Below are positions 53,762 to 64,000 of a stretch of 64,000 bases of DNA, piece after piece. Below the pieces are notes generated by a model. It searched no databases. It was not told the origin of the DNA and saw nothing but the letters and a program-made list of their open reading frames with translations. The stretch is from NCBI GenBank assembly GCA_905250075.1, contig CAJNOP010000022.1, positions 568,612 to 632,611 on the forward strand, in the 5' to 3' direction. Numbering within the stretch: the stretch's first letter is position 1; every line of letters begins with the position of its first letter. Source of the stretch: Rotaria sp. Silwood1 (Eukaryota; Rotifera; Eurotatoria; Philodinida; Philodinidae). Position numbers and translations under genes: made by a program.

Positions 53762-54504
53762 GTTGTAGCCAGGCCCCGCGCGAGGGTCCTAGGATTGGGG
53801 GATGTAAGGGAGTTTCGGAGCAGCCAATATTGAGAGACGCAAAATTTCTTTTGCATCATATCTGATAATCTTTCTGTTGCGACCAAAATGTAACAATTTT
53901 TCGCGAAGCGACAAGTTTTTGCCATCTTCTTAAAAAAAATCGACTTTCTCTGGCAAATTTTCAAGAGAACTCGTGTCCAATTTGAGAAAATTTCTCAATA
54001 CTTTTGTTGCCGAAGGCGATCACTCTGGTGAAAATCGTTCTAAATTAAGCTGTTTTGAAGAAAACATTGACTAAAGTAGGAAGTTTGTCTAAGATAACTG
54101 CGGTTACACAATTGTTGTTTTTCGCGAAGCGAAAACTTTTTTTAGACTCATGAACAACTCTTCTTATCTTTATGTTGTTCGAAAGAAAAAGTGTTACAAT
54201 AACTTTTAGCAATTTTGCCGCCGAAAGCGGCTACGTTAGTGACGATTACTCGAAAATGAAGCTCTTCAAAAGGAAGACAGCAGTAAACTTGCCATAAAAG
54301 CGGAAAAATCACAGACATTTTTAGGGCGAGTACGCTCACGTGATTACTTTTTCGCGAAGCGAAAAGTTTTAACATCTTTTCAGAATTTTCTAGCAGAAAA
54401 TTCCAAAAACTTTATTAATTTTGCTGGCTAACAATGAATAATTGTCAATTATTGGGGGGGGAGGGGGGTGTACACCCCCCACTTTTGCGGGGCCTGGTTG
54501 TAGC
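53762..54504. mobile_element. Non-autonomous hAT-like element (MITE 2) with 8-bp target duplication
   Basis: Terminal inverted repeats caggccccgc (53770-53779) and gcggggcctg (54487-54496), flanked by identical 8-bp direct repeats gttgtagc (53762-53769 and 54497-54504). The element is 727 bp. TIRs beginning CAGG fit the hAT consensus well. The interior holds a degenerate tandem repeat of about 220-230 nt, marked by tcgcgaagcg at 53901, 54122 and 54352, each within TTTTCGCGAAGCGA-A-type palindromes, and by 'ttgccg-cgaaggcg' blocks. No transposase is encoded. It lies only 56 bases from MITE 1 but has different termini, so the two are independent families. Confidence 0.87.
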
Positions 54505-55359
54505 ACTATTTTTGTTTTTAATGAGCACTAGCTTTTTTGTCTGTCCGTCTGAATGGTATGCCCCACATATTTACTATAGATCTTTGAAGCCCAAGATGAA
54601 TAAATTATCGACTACACCAAGAGCATTGTTGTCAAATCGATTTTAAATATTGTTGATGAACAGCCATACTTTCTAAATTATCGAATTTTATTGATCTAAT
54701 CTACGTAGCACTTGACTATGTGCACTATTTAATCAAACACAATAAAGAAAAATCCATTTTAATGTTTTATTAATAAATTTCATACAAACTTGAAAAAAGT
54801 GCTCTTTTAGATTTCTTAAGTAACATACAACAACATCAACATAGTGAAACTGATAAGACATAATTGTAACGACAAATGGCTTTTTTATATACAAAGGTTG
54901 ACTTTAATAATTATTAAACCATTTCTGGAGCGTTTATTCTACTGCTATGTTGAAAAATTCCAGTGTCTCGTACATCTTTAGTTTTTTCTCTCTCTAAATC
55001 GATTACAGTATGCCGAGAGAACATTTTTCTCTGGATATTGTCGAGAGTTTAATGGTACACCTTTAAAAGCGATTCAAGTTTTTATCAATTTTCCGTGCAA
55101 AGATAAATGAAAAACAGATATTATTTCAAATATGTTTGTTAACTCCAATACAATCTGAAGTAGAAACCTTTTATACACCTTTCCTTTCCACGTTCTAAAA
55201 TTCAACAGAGCAAATCAACAGGATTTTTGGATCGCTTTGTTAGAAACCACCAAAACACATTTTAAAAAAATTCGAGATTTTATCATTTGTTTATGCAAAG
55301 ATATATACAAAATAAATTATATTTATAATATCTTTGGGATATTCAATATAAACTCAGAA

Positions 55360-56085
55360 TGAGATTCGTAAAAGTTTCTCAAACGTTGAGTCTCCTCAAG
55401 CATTCTGCTTCATTTTTTATGGGCGGCTTGAGCCTATCGGATACTAATGGCTCGGCTGTCTATGGCACTATCCAGCATCTAGCTGAACGTAATCTCGTTC
55501 AAAGAGTTTTCACTTACTAAATATAAGGTCAGGACGAGATTTGTAAAATCTTTACAAATATCTGAGCCTCCCCAAGCCTTCCTTCCCTTTTTCAAGGGTA
55601 GGCTCAAGTCTTCCCAAGTCTAATGGCTCCGCCGCTTCTGACTTTACTCAATAATAAGTCATATTTTTCCATGAACCTTCCTCAAATTATAAGATTAGTG
55701 TTTCTTTATCATTTCAAAATCTTTCAAAAGTCAAGCAGACAAGATAACAAAACTTTTAATGATAAATACAAAAATACTACGGCACCATAAACGTGTTCAG
55801 TACGTTGGCTATTCCTCTGCATAAAAGAATCACTAGTAATAATGTGTTAAACTGTTTCAAAAAAAATACAATCATATATGCCTGCGATCTAAAATCAAAA
55901 TGAATATTACTTTCAGAGAAAAACCAAACATCACTTTTTTCAAACCGCGTTCTCTAATCAAACACGAGATCACGATGAGATCTGTAAACTTTTTTCAAAT
56001 ATCTGAGCCTCCCAAAGCCTCCCCACTTTTGTTTTAGGGGAGGCTTGAGCCTCCCCAGGCCTAAGGGCTCCGCCGCCTATGCACA
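55360..56085. repeat. Three diverged copies of a GAGCCTCCC..GGCTCCGCCG repeat
   Basis: Copies at about 55360-55475, 55530-55640 and 55970-56085 share the order 'gagattygtaaa', 'tctgagcctcccaaagcc', a T-rich spacer, 'aggcttgagcctccccag', 'taatggctccgccgc'. The third has an internal inverted repeat (gcctcccc / ggggaggc). They look like parts or whole units of another small GC-rich element. I could not define terminal repeats or target duplications. Confidence 0.65.
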
Positions 56086-56116
56086 CACACACACAAACGC
56101 ATTATAGTTTTTCTCA

Positions 56117-56483
56117 TATGACCCTCCGTACAGTCGAGGGAATATCATTATTTTGTCAAAAAACCCTTTCCTCAACCCAAAAAACTCAATTCAAGATTTT
56201 GAAAAACTAATTTCAGATTCGGATTCTCCGACTCCGATTTGCTTTCGCCAACCTTTATAAAATATCATTATTTTCTCAAAATCCTTTCCTCAACCCAAAA
56301 AACTCAATTCAAAATTTTGAAAAACTAACTTCAGATTCGGATTCTGCGACCCCGATTTACTTTCGTCAACCTTTATAAGAAAAATTCATCTTTGATATTT
56401 TTTTCACCTTGTGTTTTTTTGACCTTGACACAAAGCCACACACAAACTATTTGTTTTCATATGACCCTCCCTACAGTCGAGGG
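56117..56483. repeat. 120-bp tandem duplication flanked by direct repeats
   Basis: Unit 1 (56141-56260) and unit 2 (56261-56378) are near-identical, both starting aatatcattatttt and ending cctttataa. On the outside, tatgaccctcc-tacagtcgaggg occurs at 56117-56140 and 56460-56483 with one mismatch, and the similarity extends left of each into 'acacaaac..tat' sequence. This may be a long-direct-repeat element with an internal tandem array, or a local duplication. Confidence 0.8.
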
Positions 56484-57433
56484 AATAAATAGTACAAATG
56501 AAATTGCATAGTAATTATTTCATTTTTAATTTATTGTAAAAATAAATTAAGTACACCATTATGATTGTACTAATTGATCTTTTTATACATCATTTATAAA
56601 TCAATCATCAATTTTTCAGCTATTTTCATCAGTATCTACGTATTTATTCAGTTTTACTGGTGTATCAAATAACAGTAATGAATATCATTCCTCACCAACA
56701 GCACCATGTGAAGTCAGATGATTCTAACACCTGTCTAATTTTGCCTATCATCTTCATCAGCCTTCTCTTCGTATCCAGGCCATCACCATCATGGATATCA
56801 TGAGAATTCTGTATATCTTTGAAACAAGCCAAATCCATTATTCATTTCATTTCTGTTGAAGATATTAGTGTTGCTTTGTTAAATAATATATGTGTTTGCA
56901 TATTAAAGGAAATGTGAAATACACGTTTCCTTGTTCTTTGAAGTCTCCAAAGCCATTCTATTTCATGATCTTTCACAGCAAAAATATTCTTGTAAATGTA
57001 GAGTCCTTAAAAAACCAAATCATATCCACTGTATTCCTATTCTCAAATTTAAGCTACTTGTAAAAATTTAAAATCTCAACATCGAATCATATTTTATTTG
57101 TATCAACTAGTTATTTAAAAGAAACAACTACACAGCTTTAGCTTTTTCTGTACACGTGCGTTTTTTTATTGACGAATTGCACTAGAAGATATAGTCTTAT
57201 CTTTTATTTTATGTAAAAGATGATGCACGATGTTGAGATACATATTCAGTTACTTAGTGCTTTCTAACTAAACGTGATAAAATCAAAAAAAATGAGTCAA
57301 GAACTTGAATCTCTATGAAATTACATCGTAACTATATATAATGTGCATGTCTTCTTCAGTTTCTCTATATATTTTAGTTTACATCAACTGTTCTTCTTTT
57401 GATACGTTCATTTGGCATATTAAAAAAAGAAAG

Positions 57434-57724
57434 ATGGGTCAAGATTGCTGTTATCCTAGTCGTTATCCTTATCAAGCAACACCATACCAATCGAGCGCTG
57501 GCTATTGTCCACCACCATCTTCTAATTATTTTCCGCATCATCATCATTTCTCGTCACCGATACCTCAATATTGTCCACCACCATCTTCCATGGACTATTG
57601 TCCACCACCACCATCAATGGATTACTGTCCACCGCCACCATCCATGGATTACTGTCCGCCACCATCTTCAACGGGCTACTGTCCGCCACCATCTTCAACG
57701 GGCTACTGTCCACCACCACCATAA
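57434..57724 (+). CDS. Small YCPPP-repeat protein (96 aa)
   Basis: ATG at 57434 sits in a good animal context (AAAGATGG). The frame is open further upstream to an ATG at 57341, but that part is unlike the rest and includes an acceptor-like TTCTTCAG, so I use the downstream start. The protein starts MGQDCCYPSRYPYQ and then consists of tandem 9-10-residue units YCPPPSSMD / YCPPPPSMD / YCPPPSSTG, with a His-rich stretch (PHHHHF) in between. Cys/Pro/Tyr-rich low-complexity proteins of this kind are seen among cuticle, mucus or envelope proteins and some cytosolic adaptors. No signal peptide is present in this start, so secretion is not supported. Confidence 0.65.
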   Translation: MGQDCCYPSRYPYQATPYQSSAGYCPPPSSNYFPHHHHFSSPIPQYCPPPSSMDYCPPPPSMDYCPPPPSMDYCPPPSSTGYCPPPSSTGYCPPPP

Positions 57725-59063
57725 TGATTATTATATGTAAAATTATTAATATGACATAAATATTATTGATTTTTCATCTTTAAAATATTTGAATACTTTC
57801 TTTTTTGAATAAAAACTCAAGCGAGTCTATTACACTATCTTATATATACATGTACTTTGAAGGAAAGTATTCTTTAGGACTTATATTTTTAATATGAATA
57901 TATATTTGTAGAGATTACAATGATCTATATATTGAAATCAGATAAACAAGCAGAATAATTTCGTAGGATGAAATCAGGATACGACAAAACTTATCTTGTT
58001 ATTTCTGTAGAAGTCAAACTCAGCGTATAAGTAGATAGCGTAATATTAAACTCAAGATAGTGGCTCCTCTAACCATCACTGATGTTATACTGATTTCTCT
58101 ATGATCATTCTTGAAAGTTGATCAACAACAAAATAATATGTAGTATATTTAATTTAGCTGTAGACATTACCCTTATCATTTTGCTGTTTGTCAATATTTC
58201 TCAACATGAGCATCATTTCAAATGAAATTTCGTAAAATTGCCATGAAATTCTATTGAAATCGATCTATTCTTTTTTTTTTCAAAAAATAATGTCACTTTT
58301 ATTTTCTAAAACTTGAAGATTGTTTTAGTAAGCTATTGAGTACAATTCTGAAATACTGAAGTCTTGTTTTTCCCGTCTTGCATATGCCACTTTGAATATT
58401 GCATGTACAGCAACCTTTTCAAAAAATTTTTGCTACTTTGAAATTTCAACTCATTGCAAACAATGAAAACTATTTAAAAATCGACTATGAAACAAATATA
58501 ACATGAATATTATATGCTTCTTTCTCGATGGAAAATATTCTACCATTATTGTCATCAGAAACCTTGAAAATAAATTAAATATAATAAAGAATGCGTCATA
58601 ATTATGTAGAAATATAGTCCCATGGCCAAAGATAGCAACATATCAGAACAAAATTAAGATTTTTCAGTCGAAAGCAGAAAAACCACGACATTTCGAAAAA
58701 TTCAGGAAAGTAGTATCGCAATGAATCCTCTATTTACTTTTTATTATGTAGATATCGTATCAGATGACAACTTTACAAAGTCCTTTTTTGGGGTAACGTG
58801 CACGCTTCTCGAGCTTTTACTTTCTCTGTGTATTTGGCTGTTCTTCGTTTCTTTATTTCTTTTCTTTCTTTCTCTATTGCATACGATACATCCACACCAC
58901 AAGAATAAAAATAAGCTTGAGTATTAGACACGACAGTCCATCGAGTCCAAAATGCAAGCAAAGAAAAAAAAGTGTAGAACATGCCTCCTATAAATATTGT
59001 CTCATTTATAGAAAAGTATAAAACAAATAATTGTGCTTTGTTGTTTCATTTCTTCAGATCAAA
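57725..59063. other. Intergenic region, no gene seen
   Basis: AT-rich flank between the YCPPP gene and the mannitol dehydrogenase. An acceptor-like TTTCTTCAG at 59049-59057 lies 6 bases before the dehydrogenase ATG, so a 5' UTR intron or a trans-splice site is likely there. Nothing else stands out. Confidence 0.5.
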
Positions 59064-60637
59064 ATGACTACTAATACAATCTTAAGTCAACTTATTGTTG
59101 ATCAATCAAAATGTGAAGCTGCTCGTACTCATTTACCATCCTATGATCGTAATCAACTTAAACATGGCATTGTTCATTTAAGTGTTGGAAATTTTCATCG
59201 TTCACATTTAGCTTATTATATGGATATATTAGCAAATGAACATAAACAAACTGATTGGGGTATTGTTGGTATTGGAGTTCGTTCATTTGATAAACCAATG
59301 AGTGCTGTAATGAAAGCACAAAAGGGTTTATATACATTAGTAACAAAAGGTAATGATGAAAATGATGTTGATGTTCGTATAATCGGTTCTCTTATTGATT
59401 ATATTTTTGCACCTGATGAACTTGAAAAAGCATTAGCCATACTTGTACATCCCGATACAAAAATTGTTTCAATGACAATTACTGAAAGTGGCTATGATTT
59501 AGATATGAATAATGTTGATATTCAACATGATTTAAAAAATTCCAATCAGCCTAGAACAATATTTGGTTTTATTGTTCATGCATTAGATGCACGTCGTCGT
59601 GCTAATGAAAAGCCATTTACGGTAATGTCATGTGATAATGTTCAACAAAATGGTGAAGTTACAAAAAGATGTGTTTTACAATTTGCTAAAGGATTAAATA
59701 ATACTCAATTAATTGAATATATCGAAAAACAAGTAACATTTCCAAATGCTATGGGTAAGAGAAAAGAATTTATTGAAAAGAAAAATTTTCTTTTCTTTTT
59801 TTTTGAATTCTAGTTGATCGAATTACACCTGCAACACATGATGCTGATCGTGAATATGTTCGTTCACGTTGTGGTATTGCTGATGGATGGCCTGTAATAA
59901 CTGAACCTTTTGTTCAATGGGTTATTGAAGATTCATTTTGCAATGGACGACCTCCATTGGAATTACTTTCATCATCACCATACAATGTTCTTCTTACCGA
60001 ACATGTTGAAGCATATGAATGTATGAAAATGCGCCTTTTGAATGCATCACATACAGGCATGTGTTATCTGGGTCATTTAATGGGTTATACTTATATTCAT
60101 GAAATAATGTTAGATAAATATATTGCAATTTATATTGAACAATTAATGAATGTTGAAGTTACACCAACTTTACCACCAGTACCTGGTATTGATCTTGAAC
60201 AATATAAACGTACACTTATTGAACGTTTTTCAAATCCACATATTAAAGATACGGCTTTACGAGTATGTATGGATGGAGCATCGAAATTTCCAAAATTTCT
60301 TGTACCTACTATTGTTGAACAACTTAAACGAGGAAATAATCCACATTTTTGTGCATTAGCTGTTGGTGCTTGGATACGTTATTTAAGTGGATTTGATGAA
60401 CAAAATAAACCGATTATATTGCAAGATGCATTAGCTGTTGAACTTAAATTAAGTGAATTAGCTGTAAAAATAAAACCAGGTGCAAAAGAAATTCTAAGTA
60501 TTAAACAAATCTTTGATGTTTTAGCTGAAAATTCTCAATTTATTGAATCTGTTGAAAGAGTTGTTCAACTTTTATATGAAATTGGTTCAAAAGAAACGCT
60601 TAAAAAATGGGTTAATGAAGCTTCAACCAAAAAATAA
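59064..60637 (+). CDS. Mannitol 2-dehydrogenase family polyol dehydrogenase
   Basis: Two coding exons, 59064-59754 and 59814-60637, joined in phase 1 by a 59-nt intron; 504 aa, close to the usual 490-500 of the family. The N-terminal NAD-binding domain has VHLSVGNFHRSH and GIVGIGVRS. The C-terminal domain begins after VDRITPATHD and carries the catalytic K-x4-N-x2-H triad (KMRLLNASH, K302/N307/H310), the same spacing as in Pseudomonas mannitol 2-dehydrogenase. The family oxidises mannitol to fructose, or arabinitol, fructuronate and related substrates, with NAD; the preferred substrate cannot be decided here. The enzyme is common in bacteria, fungi and some protists and patchy in animals. The intron and AT-rich codons show it is settled in this genome. 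It converges on TBL2, with 102 bases between stops. Confidence 0.94.
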
Positions 60638-60739
60638 TATATTTAAAAAAAAAACACCATGTAGTTTTTATTTGCTAAGATTTTTTTTCATTGATGCAGA
60701 AATAACAACGTTATAATAAAAAACAATAAAACCGATTGA

Positions 60740-63700
60740 TTAAGAAGCACCACTTAGAATCTTATCAATTTTTGACCTGCAAAAAAACGAAAATTTATGT
60801 AAAAAAATCAATTTGAAACAAAAAAATATTCTTTCTAACCGTGCATCGTTTATTTGTTCTTCAATACGTTCTTTTAATGTTAATTGTTTTGCTGTATGAG
60901 CCTTTTCTGTCAAATCATCAATTAATCCTTTTAATCCTAAAATAAAATTTTTGAATCAAATACATGCAAATATTTAGAAAAAAGAATATTCACCAGCAAT
61001 ATTATGAAATATTCGAATTTGTCGATCACCAGCTGACGCCACATATTTTCCTGTACTATCCATTATTAAAACTCGAATAGTGTCTGAAAATAATCATTTA
61101 AATATCTTCTTTTTTTATTATTGATATTTTTTTTACCTGAATGAACATTTTCAATATCTTGTTCACATTTTTTTTCTTCGTTACTTAAATTATAAAACAT
61201 AAGACGATTATCAATTGAAATAACCGTTGATAAAGCATCAGGTGAAAGAACAATTAAACCTAAATTTTCAATATTATATAATAATGTACCAGTATATAAA
61301 CATTTTGGATCTTGTTTATGTATATAATCAACATCGGTATTCCATAATTTCCATGTATTATCTTTTGATATAGTTGCAGCCCGGGTTGAATCTTTATTTA
61401 AACTAAAACATGACACTTGAGCATTATGTCCTTTAAGTTCAAATGCTTTTCGAATTTCTTTAAAATTTCCATTGGACTTTTCAAAACAAACTTCAAAAAA
61501 TCGAACATCGCTAGTAAAACCAGATGAACCAAAAAAACGACCACATGGAGATACAGCAGCGTAATTTAAATGACCTTGACGAGTTTCAACCGTATCAAGA
61601 ACATCACCTGTAAATAATTAATATAAAGTTCAAAAACATATATACATATATTACTGAAAACAAACAGGTGTAGTGAATATTTTGATAACACTCGGAATGC
61701 TTTGCAAGTCTGTATACTAAGTTTGCGATTTGCATTGAATTGCTGAAAAATATTGCGTCTACAATGAACAGACTATCGTCTTCAGATTTTCTTAAATTGC
61801 TTTTTTGATTTTAATTAAAATATATTACGAGTAACATTCTCTCTCTTGCCAATCTTGACTTGCCATTATTTGTTGGTAACTATATCAATTTTTTTTCAAT
61901 GTGCTCTCATCCAACATTAGAAGATGACAATTGTATTACATACTTTCCAGTCATAGTCTCACTACTATAGAGTGTAAGCTTGCATAAACATTATACAAAA
62001 AAAACACACATACTAAACTTACTTGAAGAAATATAAAATACACTTCGTAGAAATATAACGCTGTCAGTACAATAACAAATATTTGATATACTTGCTAGCA
62101 ACTAATGGCAAGTCGAAGCTGACTATGTTGACAACGTTAGCAAGTTTTAACATGTTATCCAAATTTATAATTATTGTCGGAAACAAAGATAGTACTGTAC
62201 TCGTAACATGTTTTAATCAAAACCAAGTAAGCTAATGAAAAAACGTTTAACAATAACGTATTTTTGATTTTTTTTCTATTATCTGAGATAATTAGCTCAA
62301 ATCTGAATAATGATTTCAATAGCGAACTCAATTTTCTATATTTCGTGTTTTATACTAGATGAATTATAATGAGAAGTCTCACAAAAAATCGAACACGGTA
62401 CTTTTCGGTTCCAAAAATAAGCTAGTTTTTATCAATGCTATTTTAAAGAGGATAAAACGAGGATGAGACAGCATTTTCTATGACCTTTCCTTAAAAGCTC
62501 AGCTAAAAAAACGTCTTTTCATGATTTTTATGATACTTTTACCTTTTAAAGACAAGGTCGTAGAGAATACGGCGACTCCTAATTGTATTTTCTTTAAGAT
62601 GATGTTATTAACCAATAGCTTCTAAGATCTGAAAACTATAATGTTCGGTTTTTTTCAGAAATCTTGACAATAAAATTTATCTCGTATACAATGCATTAGA
62701 TAGAAAGATACTTCGATTGTTAAAGTCACGATCCGGATATGCTTTAATTTATAGAAATCTGAAGACAAGGATTTCTTCATTGTAATCAGGATTATTTGGT
62801 TCCAAAAAAAGAACAAACAGTTATTTCTTTGATATATTCACATGGGTCGATCGTTTTGCATAATATAAAACTAACTCATATGACTAGAACCGAAGTTTAC
62901 TTATATAAGTGAAAAACAACGATTATCTTTTAATTGATTATATGAAACATTCTATTGTATCTTAAATTACTAAAATCTTTACCTTTAGTATCAAATAAAA
63001 TGATTTTATTATTAACTTCTGCTGATATAATAAATTTTCCAGTACAAGCAATACCAATAGCAACAATAGGACTTTCATTTTTCTAGAAAGAAAAATATAA
63101 ATTTAAATAAATGTATTTATTTATTTTTACTTTAGGAAAATCTAAAACGGCATGAGCATTTGTTATTAAACCATCAGCACGTTTTTCAAATTTGTATACA
63201 CGAATAATATTGTCTTTTATTAAATTAATAAGAAATGCTCTAAAATAAAATGAAATAGTACAAATTTTATTTTTCATATTTTTAAATCTATTTACTTTCC
63301 GTCGGGACTAAATATAACATGACGAGCTTGATCAAATTCAATGTTTACACGAGTATGTCTAAGAAAATTAACTATATAAAGTTTCTTAAATGATATCAAA
63401 TATACTTATGTTCTTTCCCATCGAAATCTTTTGTTGGCCATAAAAGAACACTATCATCTTTAAAAAAAATGAACAAAAAATTAATTAAAAAAAAATGAAA
63501 AAATTACGAAATTACTTTCAGCAACTGATGCAAGATATTTATCATTATGACTAAAATTTAAACCAGTTACTGGATTTGAATGACCTCGTAATGATGCACA
63601 TAACCATGGATGTACAAATTTTGCTGTTCCTTTTGTATCTTGCTTTGTAGGTTTTAATGTTGTCGATTTTGTTGTTAGTTTCTTTCGATCAGTTTCAGGT

Positions 63701-63855
63701 TTAATGCAATTTTCAGTTTTTATTTCTTCCGTTTTCGATGATGAAGGTGATCGAAAGAATAAATAAATAATTGAAAAAATAAGCACAAATATGCCCGTTA
63801 TAGCACCACCTAATGCCAAAGAAGAAACAGAAGTTGTTGATTCATCGTTTTCCAT
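60740..63855 (-). CDS. TBL2: Transducin beta-like protein 2 (WD40, ER membrane)
   Basis: Nine exons: 63516-63855, 63406-63457, 63296-63358, 63131-63239, 62983-63082, 61137-61607, 60994-61083, 60840-60936 and 60740-60776. All phases close, giving 452 aa, near the vertebrate TBL2 length. Residues about 13-34 are a membrane segment (LALGGAITGIFVLIFSIIYLFF), followed by a Lys/Thr-rich linker and WD40 repeats (LRGHSNPVTGLNFSHNDKYLASVAE, DDSVLLW, ELKGHNAQVSCFS, TWKLWNT, TGKYVASAGDRQIRIF) and a coiled C-terminal tail (LKGLIDDLTEKAH..). In mammals TBL2 is an ER protein linked to PERK signalling; the same role here is inferred. Intron 5 is 1.4 kb, and the donor of intron 8 (GTTAGA) is unusual. Confidence 0.94.
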
Positions 63856-64000
63856 GGTCTCTTGATTTCTTTCAACACGTATAACAGCTGTTTTACACTG
63901 TGATTATGTGCCTTGTTCTTTTTCTAATAGTTATAGAGATTGTTAGATGTCGCTTAAAAAGAAAGACAGAAAACGATTGGTACAGTCTTCAAATAAGATA
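63856..64000. other. 5' flank of TBL2
   Basis: Short AT-rich upstream sequence of the minus-strand TBL2 gene, reaching the window edge. No promoter motif or splice site that I can support. Confidence 0.5.

Larger units (their letters stand above)
54505..57433. other. Repeat-rich intergenic region
   Basis: Between MITE 2 and the YCPPP-repeat gene. It holds three copies of a GC-richer repeat (55360-56085), a 120-bp tandem duplication with flanking direct repeats (56090-56485), and otherwise AT-rich DNA. No gene seen. Confidence 0.55.

Noticed and set aside
57399-57740. His/Ile-rich overlapping frame and a minus frame over the YCPPP repeat
   Set aside because: Shadows of the repeat in other frames. 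The chosen frame has the good start context and a coherent repeat.

Overview
This is a window of an animal nuclear genome. It is AT-rich apart from a few GC-rich repeats. All confident multi-exon genes have GT-AG introns (plus one likely GC-AG), many only 50-70 bases long. The gene set is metazoan: an LDLa/mucin/Ig extracellular protein, PP1, TBC1D25, TBL2 and an aspartate-glutamate carrier. It also holds a methyl-end fatty acid desaturase, a mannitol-2-dehydrogenase-type enzyme, a GT61 glycosyltransferase and an F-box protein. That mixture and the compact gene structure fit a rotifer, most likely a bdelloid such as Rotaria or Adineta; this assignment is inference. There are no bacterial operons, rRNA genes or CRISPR arrays, and I recognised no tRNA genes.

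Layout, left to right. 1.2-4.7 kb (-): secreted LDLa + Thr/Ala-rich mucin + Ig protein, continuing off the left edge. 8.2-9.6 kb (-): GT61 glycosyltransferase. 14.6-15.7 kb (+): unrecognised 241-aa protein in 8 exons. 18.6-22.0 kb (-): methyl-end (omega) desaturase, 8 exons. 22.6-26.1 kb (+): mitochondrial aspartate/glutamate carrier, head-to-head with the desaturase. 26.1-33.6 kb: gene-poor. 33.6-34.05 kb (+): unrecognised 118-aa protein. 34.8-37.4 kb (-): PP1 catalytic subunit with a 12-nt microexon. 37.4-44.3 kb: gene-poor, with two strong palindromes. 44.3-47.1 kb (+): TBC1D25-type Rab GAP. 50.4-52.0 kb (-): F-box protein. 53.3-54.5 kb: two adjacent non-autonomous hAT-like elements, each with terminal inverted repeats and 8-bp target duplications. 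55.4-56.5 kb: a second repeat cluster. 57.4-57.7 kb (+): small YCPPP-repeat protein. 59.1-60.6 kb (+): mannitol dehydrogenase. 60.7-63.9 kb (-): TBL2, convergent with it.

The genes do not form one pathway. They are a typical mix of housekeeping (PP1, carrier, Rab GAP, TBL2), lipid and polyol metabolism (desaturase, mannitol dehydrogenase) and surface or secretory genes (LDLa/mucin/Ig protein, GT61). The most notable points are the two intact hAT-type MITEs side by side, the mannitol dehydrogenase as a candidate horizontally acquired gene, a stop-free 51-nt intron directly before the first histidine box of the desaturase, and two possible alternative first exons of the TBC1D25 gene.

Exon borders were placed by hand from splice signals, reading phase and family conservation. 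Where phase closes through every junction (desaturase, PP1, TBC1D25, TBL2, mannitol dehydrogenase, GT61, the two hypotheticals and the visible part of the carrier) the models are solid. The 2.4-2.7 kb part of the first gene is not resolved.
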